A stretch of 13,621 bases of DNA from Sandaracinaceae bacterium (lineage in GTDB: Bacteria; Myxococcota_A; Polyangia; Polyangiales; JAFGIB01), in the NCBI GenBank assembly GCA_017881145.1, contig JADGRG010000627.1, forward strand, positions 1 to 13,621. The letters are read 5' to 3'. This document shows, one piece after another, positions 1-5,709 of the stretch (its first letter is position 1; every line of letters starts with the position of its first letter). A program made the translations under genes and the position numbers. The notes beneath the pieces are model-generated. The model made no database searches and was not told the DNA's origin. It saw only the letters and a list, made by a program, of their open reading frames with translations.

Positions 1-241
1 CCTAGATCGGGTCGAACCTGAGCGTGCCCACGACCGAGGTGTTGTGGGGATGCGGCGCCCGCATAGATGGCTTGGCTTCACCGCCCACACTCGGTGATGG
101 CGGTCGCGTGCAGGGTCGTTGGATGGGATGCGCGAGCGCTGGCTGCATCTGCTTTGGGTGGCGATGCAGCCGTCAGCTGCATGCGTGGAGCATGGCCACG
201 GCGTCGAGGCAAGCACTCAGGCGCCGCCGCTTACGCGTGCT
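1..241. other. Left-edge stretch without a confident gene
   Basis: I see no complete gene here. On the minus strand, the reading frame that ends with TAG at positions 4-2 has almost exclusively G or C at third positions over its last 18 codons (about positions 58-2). It ends ...GTLRFDPI. Further upstream in that frame the third-position bias fades, so this could be the tail of a decayed or rearranged gene, or chance. I do not recognise the peptide. The only other structure is the hairpin-forming 17-bp repeat at 165-181. The plus-strand open frames here have no coding-like composition. Confidence 0.3.
165..181 (+). repeat. 17-bp hairpin repeat, copy 1
   Basis: The sequence is TGCAGCCGTCAGCTGCA, with 6-bp arms TGCAGC/GCTGCA around a 5-nt loop. 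An identical copy is at 3944-3960, and a 13-bp match in inverse orientation is at 5569-5581. This copy lies about 60 bp beyond the stop of the minus-strand membrane-protein gene, which is where a terminator would be expected. There is no T-tract, so a rho-independent terminator is not proven. Confidence 0.55.
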
Positions 242-460
242 TCAGACCCCGAGATACGTTGCAGCCCAGAGCAGCGCGACGAGCACACCACCGATGCCCA
301 GCATCCACGGCACATTCGTGACGACGTACGGATACACCAACATGATGAGGCCCACCGCCGCATGCGGGACTCTGCGCTGTTTGCGTCCGTAGGTGAAGAG
401 CACGAAGCCGACGCTGCTCACGATCATCGACGCGACGAGGCTGTTGGAATCGAAGCTCAC
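242..460 (-). CDS. Small two-helix membrane protein, conserved hypothetical
   Basis: This gene encodes 72 residues from a GTG start. I chose that start because AGGA lies 6 nt upstream (AGGAccccgcGTG). An ATG 11 codons later is the alternative. Residues about 12-24 form one hydrophobic segment. A basic YGRKQRR turn follows, and then two hydrophobic stretches at roughly 34-47 and 52-71. The pattern resembles a family of about 70-aa bacterial membrane proteins with a Y-G-(K/R)-(K/R)-Q turn and a P-Y-x-V-x-N segment. These are usually annotated as hypothetical, and I know of no established function. The gene stands alone, divergent from the next gene, and the 17-bp hairpin repeat lies downstream. 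I am fairly sure it is a real gene, but its role cannot be told from the sequence. Confidence 0.7.
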   Translation of the reverse strand: MSFDSNSLVASMIVSSVGFVLFTYGRKQRRVPHAAVGLIMLVYPYVVTNVPWMLGIGGVLVALLWAATYLGV

Positions 461-629
461 GCGGGGTCCTGACTGGCTACGCGCTCGCTGCGATCGAGAT
501 GCGCTCGACGGAGGGTAATGCGTGGCACGCGGGTTGGCCAGGCGCGAACGTTGAACGAGCGAGAGTCGGCGCCAGCCGGTTTCGCAAAGGCTCCGCGTGC
601 GATATAGGTCGCACCGAGGTGAGTTCAGG
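461..629. promoter_or_regulatory. Divergent intergenic region
   Basis: This 169-bp gap separates the minus-strand membrane protein from the plus-strand 106-aa protein and should carry both promoters. For the plus gene, TATAGG at 603-608 could be a -10 element. The hexamer 17 nt upstream (TTTCGC, 580-585) is a poor -35. GAGGTGAG at about 616-623 serves as the ribosome binding site of the plus gene. I see no convincing promoter for the minus gene. Confidence 0.3.
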
Positions 630-950
630 ATGAGCTTCGGGAAGAACCCCCACGTGGTGAAGGCAGAGGCGGCCGAACAGAAGGCGCTCTGCGCGCGCGA
701 CGATATGGCGCGCGAGCAAGCGTGGCGAGAGGCCGCGCATCGCTGGGAGCGCGCCGCAGAGCGCGAGAAGGATGACAAGCGCCGAAACTTCTACACGCAA
801 AACGCCGAAGCTGCGCGCCGGAGCGCGGACGCGCCGCCTATGGAAGCGCAAGCGTCAGAGCCAGCACCGGTGTCAGCAACCACGGTGGCGGCCACGGCAG
901 AGCCTGCCGATGCGAGCTCGCCGAAACCGCGCTTCGTCGTGCTCAACTAA
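630..950 (+). CDS. Charged soluble protein of unknown function (106 aa)
   Basis: The ATG at 630 is preceded by GAGGTGAG at a suitable distance. An in-frame GTG at 597 would add an arginine-rich leader that looks non-coding, so I rejected it. The first about 65 residues (starting MSFGKNPHVVKAEAAEQKA) are Ala/Glu/Lys/Arg-rich. They read as one or two long amphipathic helices, possibly coiled coil (AAEQKALCARDDMAREQ, AAHRWERAAEREKDDKRR). Residues about 66-100 are low-complexity Ala/Pro/Ser/Thr and probably disordered. The tail ends RFVVLN. There is no signal peptide or membrane segment. I have the impression that short proteins beginning MSFGKNPHV recur in myxobacteria, but I cannot name a function. 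The gene is convergent with the pirin gene, and a GC-rich inverted repeat lies between them. Confidence 0.7.
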   Translation: MSFGKNPHVVKAEAAEQKALCARDDMAREQAWREAAHRWERAAEREKDDKRRNFYTQNAEAARRSADAPPMEAQASEPAPVSATTVAATAEPADASSPKPRFVVLN

Positions 951-1063
951 ACAGGAACGCATGGAGCGTGAGACACGAGCGAGGCACCGCCGGTTTCGAG
1001 GAGCGCGCGGAGCCTACCTTTGTAGGTGAGCACGCACCGCAGGAAGCGGGGGCGGATCGCCCG

Positions 1064-1089
1064 GTTGGGGTCGGGGCCCCAACCCCGAC
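1064..1089. terminator. GC-rich overlapping hairpins in a convergent gap
   Basis: Two mutually exclusive perfect 7-bp stems overlap here. GTTGGGG (1064-1070) pairs with CCCCAAC (1077-1083), and GTCGGGG (1070-1076) pairs with CCCCGAC (1083-1089). Each has a 6-nt loop. The site lies between the plus-strand 106-aa gene and the minus-strand pirin gene, whose stop is at 1178, so a bidirectional terminator role is plausible. It lacks T-tracts. The rest of the 951-1177 gap shows nothing recognisable. Confidence 0.4.
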
Positions 1090-1177
1090 GGATGGTGGAT
1101 CGCGGTCCAGGCGTCTCTGTTTAAGCGTGAGGGTGGTAGCGCGTCATTTCGGCGTGCTTCTCGACCACGTCGCGCGC

Positions 1178-2197
1178 TCAAGTCGGCCGCTCGATGCGAC
1201 CATCCGGATGGCGTGCAAAGCGGCCTTCGCCGCGGGCGTGTGCGGGACCGTCGCTCGGCCAAGGCCAACCACCGAAGCGCGTGCGCTGGTAGTCGGCGAA
1301 GGCTTGACGGATCTCCTCGGTCGAATTCATCACGAAGGGTCCATGTTGCGTGACTGGCTCGGCGATGGGCTTACCCTGGAGCAGCAGAAGCTCGCTCTCG
1401 TCGCTGCCATTTTCGAGCTCGATGCCGAGGTCGGCCCGCACTTGCACCGCGCTCTTGCCAGAGATGCTCTGCCCCGCCACACGCAGCTCCGTGCCTGCGA
1501 AGAAGTAGAGCACGCGACTATTGACCGCCGCCGTTGGCGGCAGCGTCCACTTCGCGTTGGCTGCGAGCTTCAGCGTCCAGATCGCCACATCCGAATCGGG
1601 CTGCGCTGCCCACGACTTGGGAGGCGGCGCGTTCGGGATCACCTCGGCCAGGCGCCCGGCGATCACCGTGACCTGCGTGACCCGGCCGGCCGCGTCGCGG
1701 CTCTCGTGGACGGGCACTCGGTCGTGCCAGAACATCGAGAAGTGCGGTGGGACGAGCTTGTTGGCGCGAGGCAAATTGAGCCAGATCTGAAAGAGCTCGG
1801 TGGGATTCGGCTGCTCGGCATGCACCAGCGGAAACATCTCGCTGTGAACGATGCCCTGCCCTGCGGTGAGCCACTGCACGTCGCCGGCACCAAAACGCGC
1901 AGCCGCACCCAGCGAGTCCGAGTGGTCGACCAGACCCTTGCGCACGATGGTGACGGTTTCGAAGCCGCGGTGGGGATGCTGCGGGAAACCCGGCACGACA
2001 TCACCGTGGTACATGCTGAAGCCATCCTTGCCGCTGAAATCGCGCCCCATCTCGCGACCGGCGAGCGAGGCGACGGGCGCCATGCGCGCATCGCCCGCGG
2101 GATAGGCGTCGGCGTGGTGCGCGCAGAAGAGGAATGGGTCGAGGGTCGGCCACAGAAACCCCAGCGGGGCAAGAGTTAGCACGGCATCGGAGCTCAT
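1178..2197 (-). CDS. Pirin family protein (bicupin, probable Fe-binding)
   Basis: This gene encodes 339 residues. The ATG at 2197 follows GGAGGTGATCG, a near-perfect Shine-Dalgarno that fixes the start. Pirins are two-cupin proteins with a metal in the N-terminal domain; some act as quercetin 2,3-dioxygenase, others as transcription co-regulators. The N-terminal cupin carries the metal-ligand motifs HPHRGFETVT (His74, His76) and GIVHSEM (His118, Glu120), matching the four ligands of human pirin. The C-terminal cupin spans roughly 200-300. It ends in the family-typical GPFVMNSTEEIRQAFADY and a FGGWPW block near residue 313. The substrate cannot be told from sequence. No signal peptide is seen, so it is likely cytoplasmic. 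The gene is monocistronic and divergent from the methyltransferase gene. A long open frame exists on the opposite strand, but it lacks coding features. Confidence 0.93.
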   Translation of the reverse strand: MSSDAVLTLAPLGFLWPTLDPFLFCAHHADAYPAGDARMAPVASLAGREMGRDFSGKDGFSMYHGDVVPGFPQHPHRGFETVTIVRKGLVDHSDSLGAAARFGAGDVQWLTAGQGIVHSEMFPLVHAEQPNPTELFQIWLNLPRANKLVPPHFSMFWHDRVPVHESRDAAGRVTQVTVIAGRLAEVIPNAPPPKSWAAQPDSDVAIWTLKLAANAKWTLPPTAAVNSRVLYFFAGTELRVAGQSISGKSAVQVRADLGIELENGSDESELLLLQGKPIAEPVTQHGPFVMNSTEEIRQAFADYQRTRFGGWPWPSDGPAHARGEGRFARHPDGRIERPT

Positions 2198-2376
2198 CGA
2201 TCACCTCCACTGGGGTTCAACGGTTCACGCACCACTCTAAGGCCCACTTTCTCGATGGCCAGCCACCTTCGCAGAAACGCACCGTTGCACGACCGCAAGA
2301 GTCACCGCCGCGCCGGAGCCAAGCGACCGCGATTCCGATTCGATGCGGGCACGAGCTGGGTGTAGCCTGTGCAGCG
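2198..2376. promoter_or_regulatory. Divergent pirin/methyltransferase promoter region
   Basis: This 179-bp gap must hold the starts of two divergent transcripts. The pirin side has a strong Shine-Dalgarno (2201-2210 on the complement). On the plus side, TAGCCT at 2363-2368 in the context GGGTGTAGCCTG resembles an extended -10 element. It is so close to the ATG at 2377 that transcription would begin at or next to the start codon. No ribosome binding site is visible before that ATG. I see no good -35 element. Confidence 0.3.
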
Positions 2377-3009
2377 ATGAGCTTCTACGAAGACCATATC
2401 CTGCCGCGCTGCGTCGAGCTCACGCTCAGCACCAGGCCTGTCCGGCGAGCGCGTGAACGCGTGGTGGCTGCGCTGAGCGGCGAAGTGCTGGAAATCGGTT
2501 TTGGGTCGGGGCTCAACGTTCCCTACTACCCGAGCGCGGTGACCAAGGTGCACGCGGTGGATCCCTCCGCACTCGGGCAGAAGCTCGCAGCCAAGCGCTT
2601 GGCCGCAAGCCCCGTCGCGGTGGAGTGGAGCGGGCTCGACGGCGAGAAGCTGCAGCTGCCAGACGCGTCGGTCGACGCCGTGCTCAGCACGTTCACGCTC
2701 TGCACCATCCCCGACGTCGGTCGCGCGCTCGCTGAGCTGCGCCGCGTGCTGCGTCCCGCTGGCACTCTGCACTTCCTCGAACACGGTCGCAGTCCCGATG
2801 CCTCGATCGCGAAGTGGCAAGATCGCCTGACACCAGTGCAGAAATTTTTTGCGGGCGGCTGCCACCTGAATCGCGACGTGAGCGTTATCCTGCGCGCGGC
2901 AGGCTTCAGCATCGACGCGCTCTCCAACTACTACATGCGGGGCCCGAAGGTCGGCACCTATCTCTATGAAGGCCGCGCGCACGTCGAGGCGAGCTCTAGC
3001 GGGCAGTGA
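2377..3009 (+). CDS. Class I SAM-dependent methyltransferase (UbiE-like fold)
   Basis: This gene encodes 210 residues from the ATG at 2377. A longer frame starting at 2134 overlaps the pirin gene and its extra residues are not protein-like. Motif I, LEIGFGSG (38-45), binds the adenosylmethionine carboxypropyl part. HAVDPS (59-64, Asp62) is the ribose-contacting acid, followed by LSTFTLCTIPD (103-113). A Methyltransf_11-style LRRVLRPAGTLHFLEHG block spans 121-137. The C-terminal part (NRDVSVILRAAGF) resembles small methyltransferases close to UbiE/COQ5 and METTL7-like proteins. The acceptor is unknown; a lipid or small hydrophobic substrate is a guess. The alpha/beta hydrolase follows 45 nt later on the same strand, so the two are likely co-transcribed. 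No Shine-Dalgarno is visible, which fits a possible leaderless transcript. Confidence 0.85.
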   Translation: MSFYEDHILPRCVELTLSTRPVRRARERVVAALSGEVLEIGFGSGLNVPYYPSAVTKVHAVDPSALGQKLAAKRLAASPVAVEWSGLDGEKLQLPDASVDAVLSTFTLCTIPDVGRALAELRRVLRPAGTLHFLEHGRSPDASIAKWQDRLTPVQKFFAGGCHLNRDVSVILRAAGFSIDALSNYYMRGPKVGTYLYEGRAHVEASSSGQ

Positions 3010-3054
3010 AGCATTCCGGTGCAAGAGCTGCTGCACTCGTGCAAGGATGATCCC

Positions 3055-3936
3055 ATGTCGACGACGTTGATCGGACCCACTTCCCACAGCTACTTCTCGC
3101 AGCGCCTACGTCTGCACTATGTCGACTGGGGCAACGAGGATGCTCCACCGCTCCTGCTCGTGCACGGCAACCGCGACCACTGCCGCAACTGGGACTGGAT
3201 CGCGCAGGCGCTGCGCCACGACTACCACATCATCGCGCCCGATCTGCGTGGTCACGGCGACTCACAGTGGGCGATCGGCAGCACCTATCCGTTGATCGAC
3301 TATGTCGCGGATATCGCGCAGCTCATCCACCAGAAGAAGCTCGCGCCGCTCACGGTGATCGGGCATTCGCTGGGCGGGCACATCGCGATGCAATATGCAG
3401 GCATCTACCCCGACAAGGTGAAGAAGCTGGTCTCGATCGAAGGCTTCGGACCACCCATGGTGTGGATCGAAGCGCGCGCCAAGCTCGGTCCGCAAGAGCG
3501 CATGCGCGGCTGGATCAAAGAGCTGCGAGATCTCGCCGGGCGCGCGCCGCGTCACTACCCCAGCATGGACGAGGCCGTCGCGCGCATGCGCGAGGCCAAC
3601 GCATTCCTGACCGCGGAACAGGCCCGACACCTCACCATCCACGGCGTCAGTCAAAACGAGGATGGCAGCTACGGCTGGAAGTTCGACAACTACGTGCGCT
3701 CCCATTCGCCCTATCAGTTCAACGAGCCCGAGATGGCGGAGCTCTGGTCCAAGATCAATTGCCCGACGCTCTTGATTCGCGGCACCGAGAGCTGGGCAGG
3801 CGACCCCATCAAAGATGGGCGAGCGGCCTACCTCAAGGACGTGGAGGTAATGGCCATCGAGAAGGCCGGCCACTGGGTGCACCACGACCAGCTCGACAAG
3901 GTGCTGGTTTCCATCCGTGCCTTTCTGGCGAAGTAG
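3055..3936 (+). CDS. Alpha/beta hydrolase
   Basis: This gene encodes 293 residues. I chose the ATG at 3055 because AAGGA lies about 9 nt upstream; a GTG at 3019 in the same frame is less likely. The fold signature is complete. LLLVHGNRDH (34-42) forms the oxyanion-hole loop, and APDLRGHGDS (61-70) follows. The nucleophile elbow is GHSLGG with Ser105. LLIRGTES (239-246) carries Glu245 as a candidate acid, with Asp250 nearby as the alternative. GHWVHHDQ holds the catalytic His273. The family covers esterases, epoxide hydrolases, haloalkane dehalogenases and C-C hydrolases. With Glu or a displaced Asp as acid, I would not choose among these. No signal peptide is present. The gene is probably in an operon with the preceding methyltransferase and is convergent with the radical SAM gene across a 27-bp gap that contains a hairpin. 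Confidence 0.9.
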   Translation: MSTTLIGPTSHSYFSQRLRLHYVDWGNEDAPPLLLVHGNRDHCRNWDWIAQALRHDYHIIAPDLRGHGDSQWAIGSTYPLIDYVADIAQLIHQKKLAPLTVIGHSLGGHIAMQYAGIYPDKVKKLVSIEGFGPPMVWIEARAKLGPQERMRGWIKELRDLAGRAPRHYPSMDEAVARMREANAFLTAEQARHLTIHGVSQNEDGSYGWKFDNYVRSHSPYQFNEPEMAELWSKINCPTLLIRGTESWAGDPIKDGRAAYLKDVEVMAIEKAGHWVHHDQLDKVLVSIRAFLAK

Positions 3937-3943
3937 GTCAGGT

Positions 3944-3960
3944 TGCAGCCGTCAGCTGCA
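3944..3960 (+). repeat. 17-bp hairpin repeat, copy 2 (probable bidirectional terminator)
   Basis: This copy, TGCAGCCGTCAGCTGCA, is identical to the one at 165-181. It fills most of the 27-bp gap between the convergent stops of the hydrolase (3936) and the radical SAM gene (3964). The 6-bp stem and 5-nt loop can form on either transcript, so a shared terminator is a reasonable inference. No T-tract accompanies it. Confidence 0.55.
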
Positions 3961-3963
3961 AGC

Positions 3964-4836
3964 CTAGAGACCGCGCGCCCAATCGGGTCGCAGCGGGACC
4001 TTACCTGCAAGCGCGCCATCGATCGCCGCAACGATGGCCTCACGGTCACTCGGCAGCCGTCCCGCGAGCGACAAGTAGTTGCTAGCATGGTTGGTGCGAA
4101 AGAGCGCATCGCGTGGACGAGCGCGCTCCACGATCACACGCAGCTCCTGAAGCATGCGGTCGACGGTAGGCAGCTTCCAAAAACCCTTCTTGTGCAGATT
4201 CACCAGCGGCGTCTCCGGCACGACCGAAGTGGTGAGCGCCGCGAAGTACTCCGGGTCCATCGCCGTGATCAGCTCCGCCGTTTGCTGGGCGTGCTCCTGC
4301 GAACGCTCGATCCCACCGATCCCGAGCAGCACGATGGCGCTCACGCGCATACCGGCCGCGTGCGCCTTCTGTGAAGCCTCGACGTGCTCAGCGTGCGTGC
4401 TGCCCTTGGCGATGCGTTTGAGCGTCTTGTCGTCGCCCGATTCTGGCCCGATGTAGACCAGCGATAGTCCGAGCTCGCGTAGCTCACGCAGCTCCGCATC
4501 GGTCTTGTCGAGGATGTTGCTCGCCATCGCGTAGCACGACACCTGTGACAAGCGCGGCAGGAGCTTGCGCGCACTCTGCAGGATCGGGCGCCACTGCTGC
4601 ATCGAAAGCACCAGCGCATCGCCATCTGCGACGAACACCTTGTCGATGCGATCGGCCGCAGCACGCGCCGCCAGCTGCAAGTCGGTCAGCGTTTCGTCGA
4701 GGTCGCGCACGCGAAACGTTTTGTCGCGATACATGGCGCAATACACACACTTGTTCCACGAACAGCCGATCGTAGCCTGCAAGATGTAGCTCTGCGCCTC
4801 GGACGGGGGACGAAACAGATTTCCTTCGTAACGCAT
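3964..4836 (-). CDS. Radical SAM protein
   Basis: This gene encodes 290 residues. The cluster-binding motif is Cys25-x4-Cys30-x2-Cys33 (GCSWNKCVYC). It has the spacing of the GCSxNxCxFC radical SAM subgroup rather than the common CX3CX2C. Other landmarks are VADGDAL (69-75), SNILDK (106-111) and YIGPESGDD (128-136, the glycine/acid SAM-binding strand). LLGIGG (170-175) follows, and the C-terminal segment contains FRTNHASNYLSLAGR (246-260), which is characteristic of the subgroup. No B12-binding domain or extra Fe-S cluster domain is seen. The reaction is unknown. The ATG at 4836 has AGGT upstream and lies only 33 nt beyond the stop of vapC1, so the gene may be read from the toxin-antitoxin promoters. 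Its own promoter may have been displaced by insertion of that cassette. Confidence 0.88.
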   Translation of the reverse strand: MRYEGNLFRPPSEAQSYILQATIGCSWNKCVYCAMYRDKTFRVRDLDETLTDLQLAARAAADRIDKVFVADGDALVLSMQQWRPILQSARKLLPRLSQVSCYAMASNILDKTDAELRELRELGLSLVYIGPESGDDKTLKRIAKGSTHAEHVEASQKAHAAGMRVSAIVLLGIGGIERSQEHAQQTAELITAMDPEYFAALTTSVVPETPLVNLHKKGFWKLPTVDRMLQELRVIVERARPRDALFRTNHASNYLSLAGRLPSDREAIVAAIDGALAGKVPLRPDWARGL

Positions 4837-4844
4837 CGCTCTAC

Positions 4845-4856
4845 CTAGTTAGCGGG
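4845..4856 (+). repeat. 12-bp inverted repeat, left copy, bounding the first toxin-antitoxin pair
   Basis: CTAGTTAGCGGG here is the exact reverse complement of CCCGCTAACTAG at 5557-5568. The two copies enclose the vapBC1 pair and its operator. The repeat overlaps the spacer and ribosome-binding region of the radical SAM gene. Immediately inside, positions 4853-4870 (read on the minus strand AGCTGAAGACCAAGCCCG) match 5675-5692 on the plus strand at 15 of 18 positions, also as an inverted repeat. Confidence 0.5.
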
Positions 4857-4869
4857 CTTGGTCTTCAGC

Positions 4870-5277
4870 TTACGATCTCGGAAGCACTTGAGCGCCGCTC
4901 AGTCCGAGATGATGATCCGTCGACCACACGACTGAGATCTTCTTCTGTTCAAGGTACACCAAGCTCGACGCATCAACGTACGTGAGTTTCGTTCCGCGAA
5001 ACCGTTCGAGTACCTTTGTCACGCCGGCGTGGTGAGCGACCGTTGCGTCGAGAATCCGCAAGCCCTTGAGGTTCCCGATCAGTTGTCGAAACGTGCGGGC
5101 TTGCTCTTCACCCATCCGATGGAGAAACCAACTGTAGGTTTCAGAAATGACGAGCACAGAGGTCGTCCACCGCGGCGTCGGTCCGCTGAACAACGCAGCC
5201 GCTAGATCGTGCCAGCGGTCCTTTCTCGTCATCAACGCGATGAAGATGCCGCTGTCGAGAAACACCGGCGTGCTCAC
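4870..5277 (-). CDS. vapC: PIN-domain ribonuclease toxin, VapC family (pair 1)
   Basis: This gene encodes 135 residues from a GTG start that overlaps the antitoxin stop (GTGA). PIN toxins are Mg2+-dependent ribonucleases that cut tRNA or rRNA when released from their antitoxin. The four acidic residues expected for the active site are present: Asp8 in VFLDSG, Glu46 in VISETYSW, Asp102 in YVDASS and Asp121 in WSTDHHLG. Length and order fit a complete VapC. It is translationally coupled to the preceding antitoxin. Its stop abuts the inverted repeat and lies 33 nt from the radical SAM start. It shares little visible sequence with the second PIN toxin in this window, so the two pairs do not look like a recent duplication. 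Confidence 0.88.
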   Translation of the reverse strand: MSTPVFLDSGIFIALMTRKDRWHDLAAALFSGPTPRWTTSVLVISETYSWFLHRMGEEQARTFRQLIGNLKGLRILDATVAHHAGVTKVLERFRGTKLTYVDASSLVYLEQKKISVVWSTDHHLGLSGAQVLPRS

Positions 5278-5501
5278 GGCGCCTCGCGCCCGTACACCAC
5301 GTCATCGACCGATTCGCTATCGTCGGGCGAGCCCTCGACGACACCCGAATACGCCATCCAAGGTTTGTCGCTCGGCTCCTTGGCGATCGTCTCTTCCAAA
5401 CTGCGCCGACAAAGCTCGGCCAAAGAGATGCCGCGACGCCGAGCGACAAGCTTCGCGCGCCGGTAGAGCGCTTCGTCCACGGAAATCTGCGTGCGCACCA
5501 T
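5274..5501 (-). CDS. vapB: Ribbon-helix-helix antitoxin (pair 1)
   Basis: This gene encodes 75 residues. The N-terminal part, RTQISVDEALYRRAKLVA followed by RRRGISLAELCRRSL, has the strand-helix-helix pattern of CopG/Arc-type ribbon-helix-helix DNA-binding antitoxins. The strand is residues about 2-8 and the helices about 9-22 and 26-40. The acidic tail (residues about 42-75) probably wraps the toxin. It overlaps the start of the PIN toxin by 4 nt, so both are made from one message. The ATG at 5501 lies inside a palindrome that can act as its own operator, as is usual for VapBC autoregulation. AGGTGG sits upstream as a ribosome binding site. Confidence 0.85.
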   Translation of the reverse strand: MVRTQISVDEALYRRAKLVARRRGISLAELCRRSLEETIAKEPSDKPWMAYSGVVEGSPDDSESVDDVVYGREAP

Positions 5502-5529
5502 GTTATCATGGTACCACCTGGTGATAACA
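5501..5529 (-). promoter_or_regulatory. Operator candidate of toxin-antitoxin pair 1
   Basis: Perfect 8-bp arms TGTTATCA (5501-5508) and TGATAACA (5522-5529) flank a 13-bp centre that itself contains the palindrome TGGTACCA (5509-5516). The element overlaps the antitoxin start codon and its ribosome binding site. It is markedly more A/T-rich than its surroundings. A ribbon-helix-helix antitoxin dimer pair would be expected to bind such a site. The promoter hexamers are not clear. Confidence 0.55.
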
Positions 5530-5556
5530 CGCGCAAGTACGGCGTTCTTCCGCGGT

Positions 5557-5568
5557 CCCGCTAACTAG
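5557..5568 (-). repeat. 12-bp inverted repeat, right copy
   Basis: CCCGCTAACTAG is the reverse complement of 4845-4856. The core GCTAACTA recurs in the same orientation at 6408-6415, on the far side of the second toxin-antitoxin pair. All three occurrences therefore lie at borders of the two pairs. The tetramer CTAG is rare in GC-rich genomes, which makes coincidence less likely, though not excluded. Confidence 0.5.
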
Positions 5569-5581
5569 TGCAGCTGACGGC
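5569..5581 (-). repeat. Partial inverse copy of the 17-bp hairpin repeat
   Basis: TGCAGCTGACGGC matches 13 bases of the reverse complement of the repeat at 165-181 and 3944-3960. It directly follows the 12-bp inverted repeat. It lies downstream of the second toxin-antitoxin pair in transcription direction. Confidence 0.4.
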
Positions 5582-5709
5582 GGCGTACTGCGTGGTTGCA
5601 GAAGTGAGGCGTCGGAGCGACGCTCGCTTCGGGAAGCGGCCGTCGGCCGCGTGGGCTCATCCCGGTGCCCCCGCAGCTGAAGCCCAAAGCCGTTGGCCCG
5701 ACCAGAGAC
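5569..5709. other. Folded non-coding spacer between two toxin-antitoxin pairs
   Basis: No gene is seen here. Three tight hairpins follow each other almost without gaps. GCGTCG/CGACGC (5609-5623) has a 3-nt loop. CGCTTC/GAAGCG (5625-5638) is followed by GCGGCC/GGCCGC (5636-5650, 3-nt loop), and these last two share three bases. The ends also pair loosely: GCTAAC (5559-5564) with GTTGGC (5691-5696, one G-T pair), and CAGCTG (5571-5576) with CAGCTG (5674-5679). A terminator, a recombination site or a structured RNA are all possible. Confidence 0.45.

Noticed and set aside
24..472. Several overlapping plus-strand open frames at the left edge
   Set aside because: Cys/Arg-rich composition, mutually overlapping and partly antisense to the small membrane-protein gene; no motifs.
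968..2179. 403-aa open frame on the plus strand
   Set aside because: It is antisense to the pirin gene, rich in Arg/His/Gly from GC-rich shadow reading, with no ribosome binding site or recognisable domain; the pirin frame carries all family motifs.
2134..2376. N-terminal extension of the methyltransferase
   Set aside because: It would overlap the pirin gene; the residues are low in similarity to any fold and the family starts at MSFYxxHILP-like sequence.
5597..5660. CRISPR array
   Set aside because: The hairpins differ in sequence and there is no regular repeat-spacer period anywhere in the window.
5557..5697. A definite integron attC site
   Set aside because: The end boxes CGCTAAC and GTTGGCC deviate from RYYYAAC/GTTRRRY, spacers are unequal, and no integrase is present; kept only as a hypothesis.
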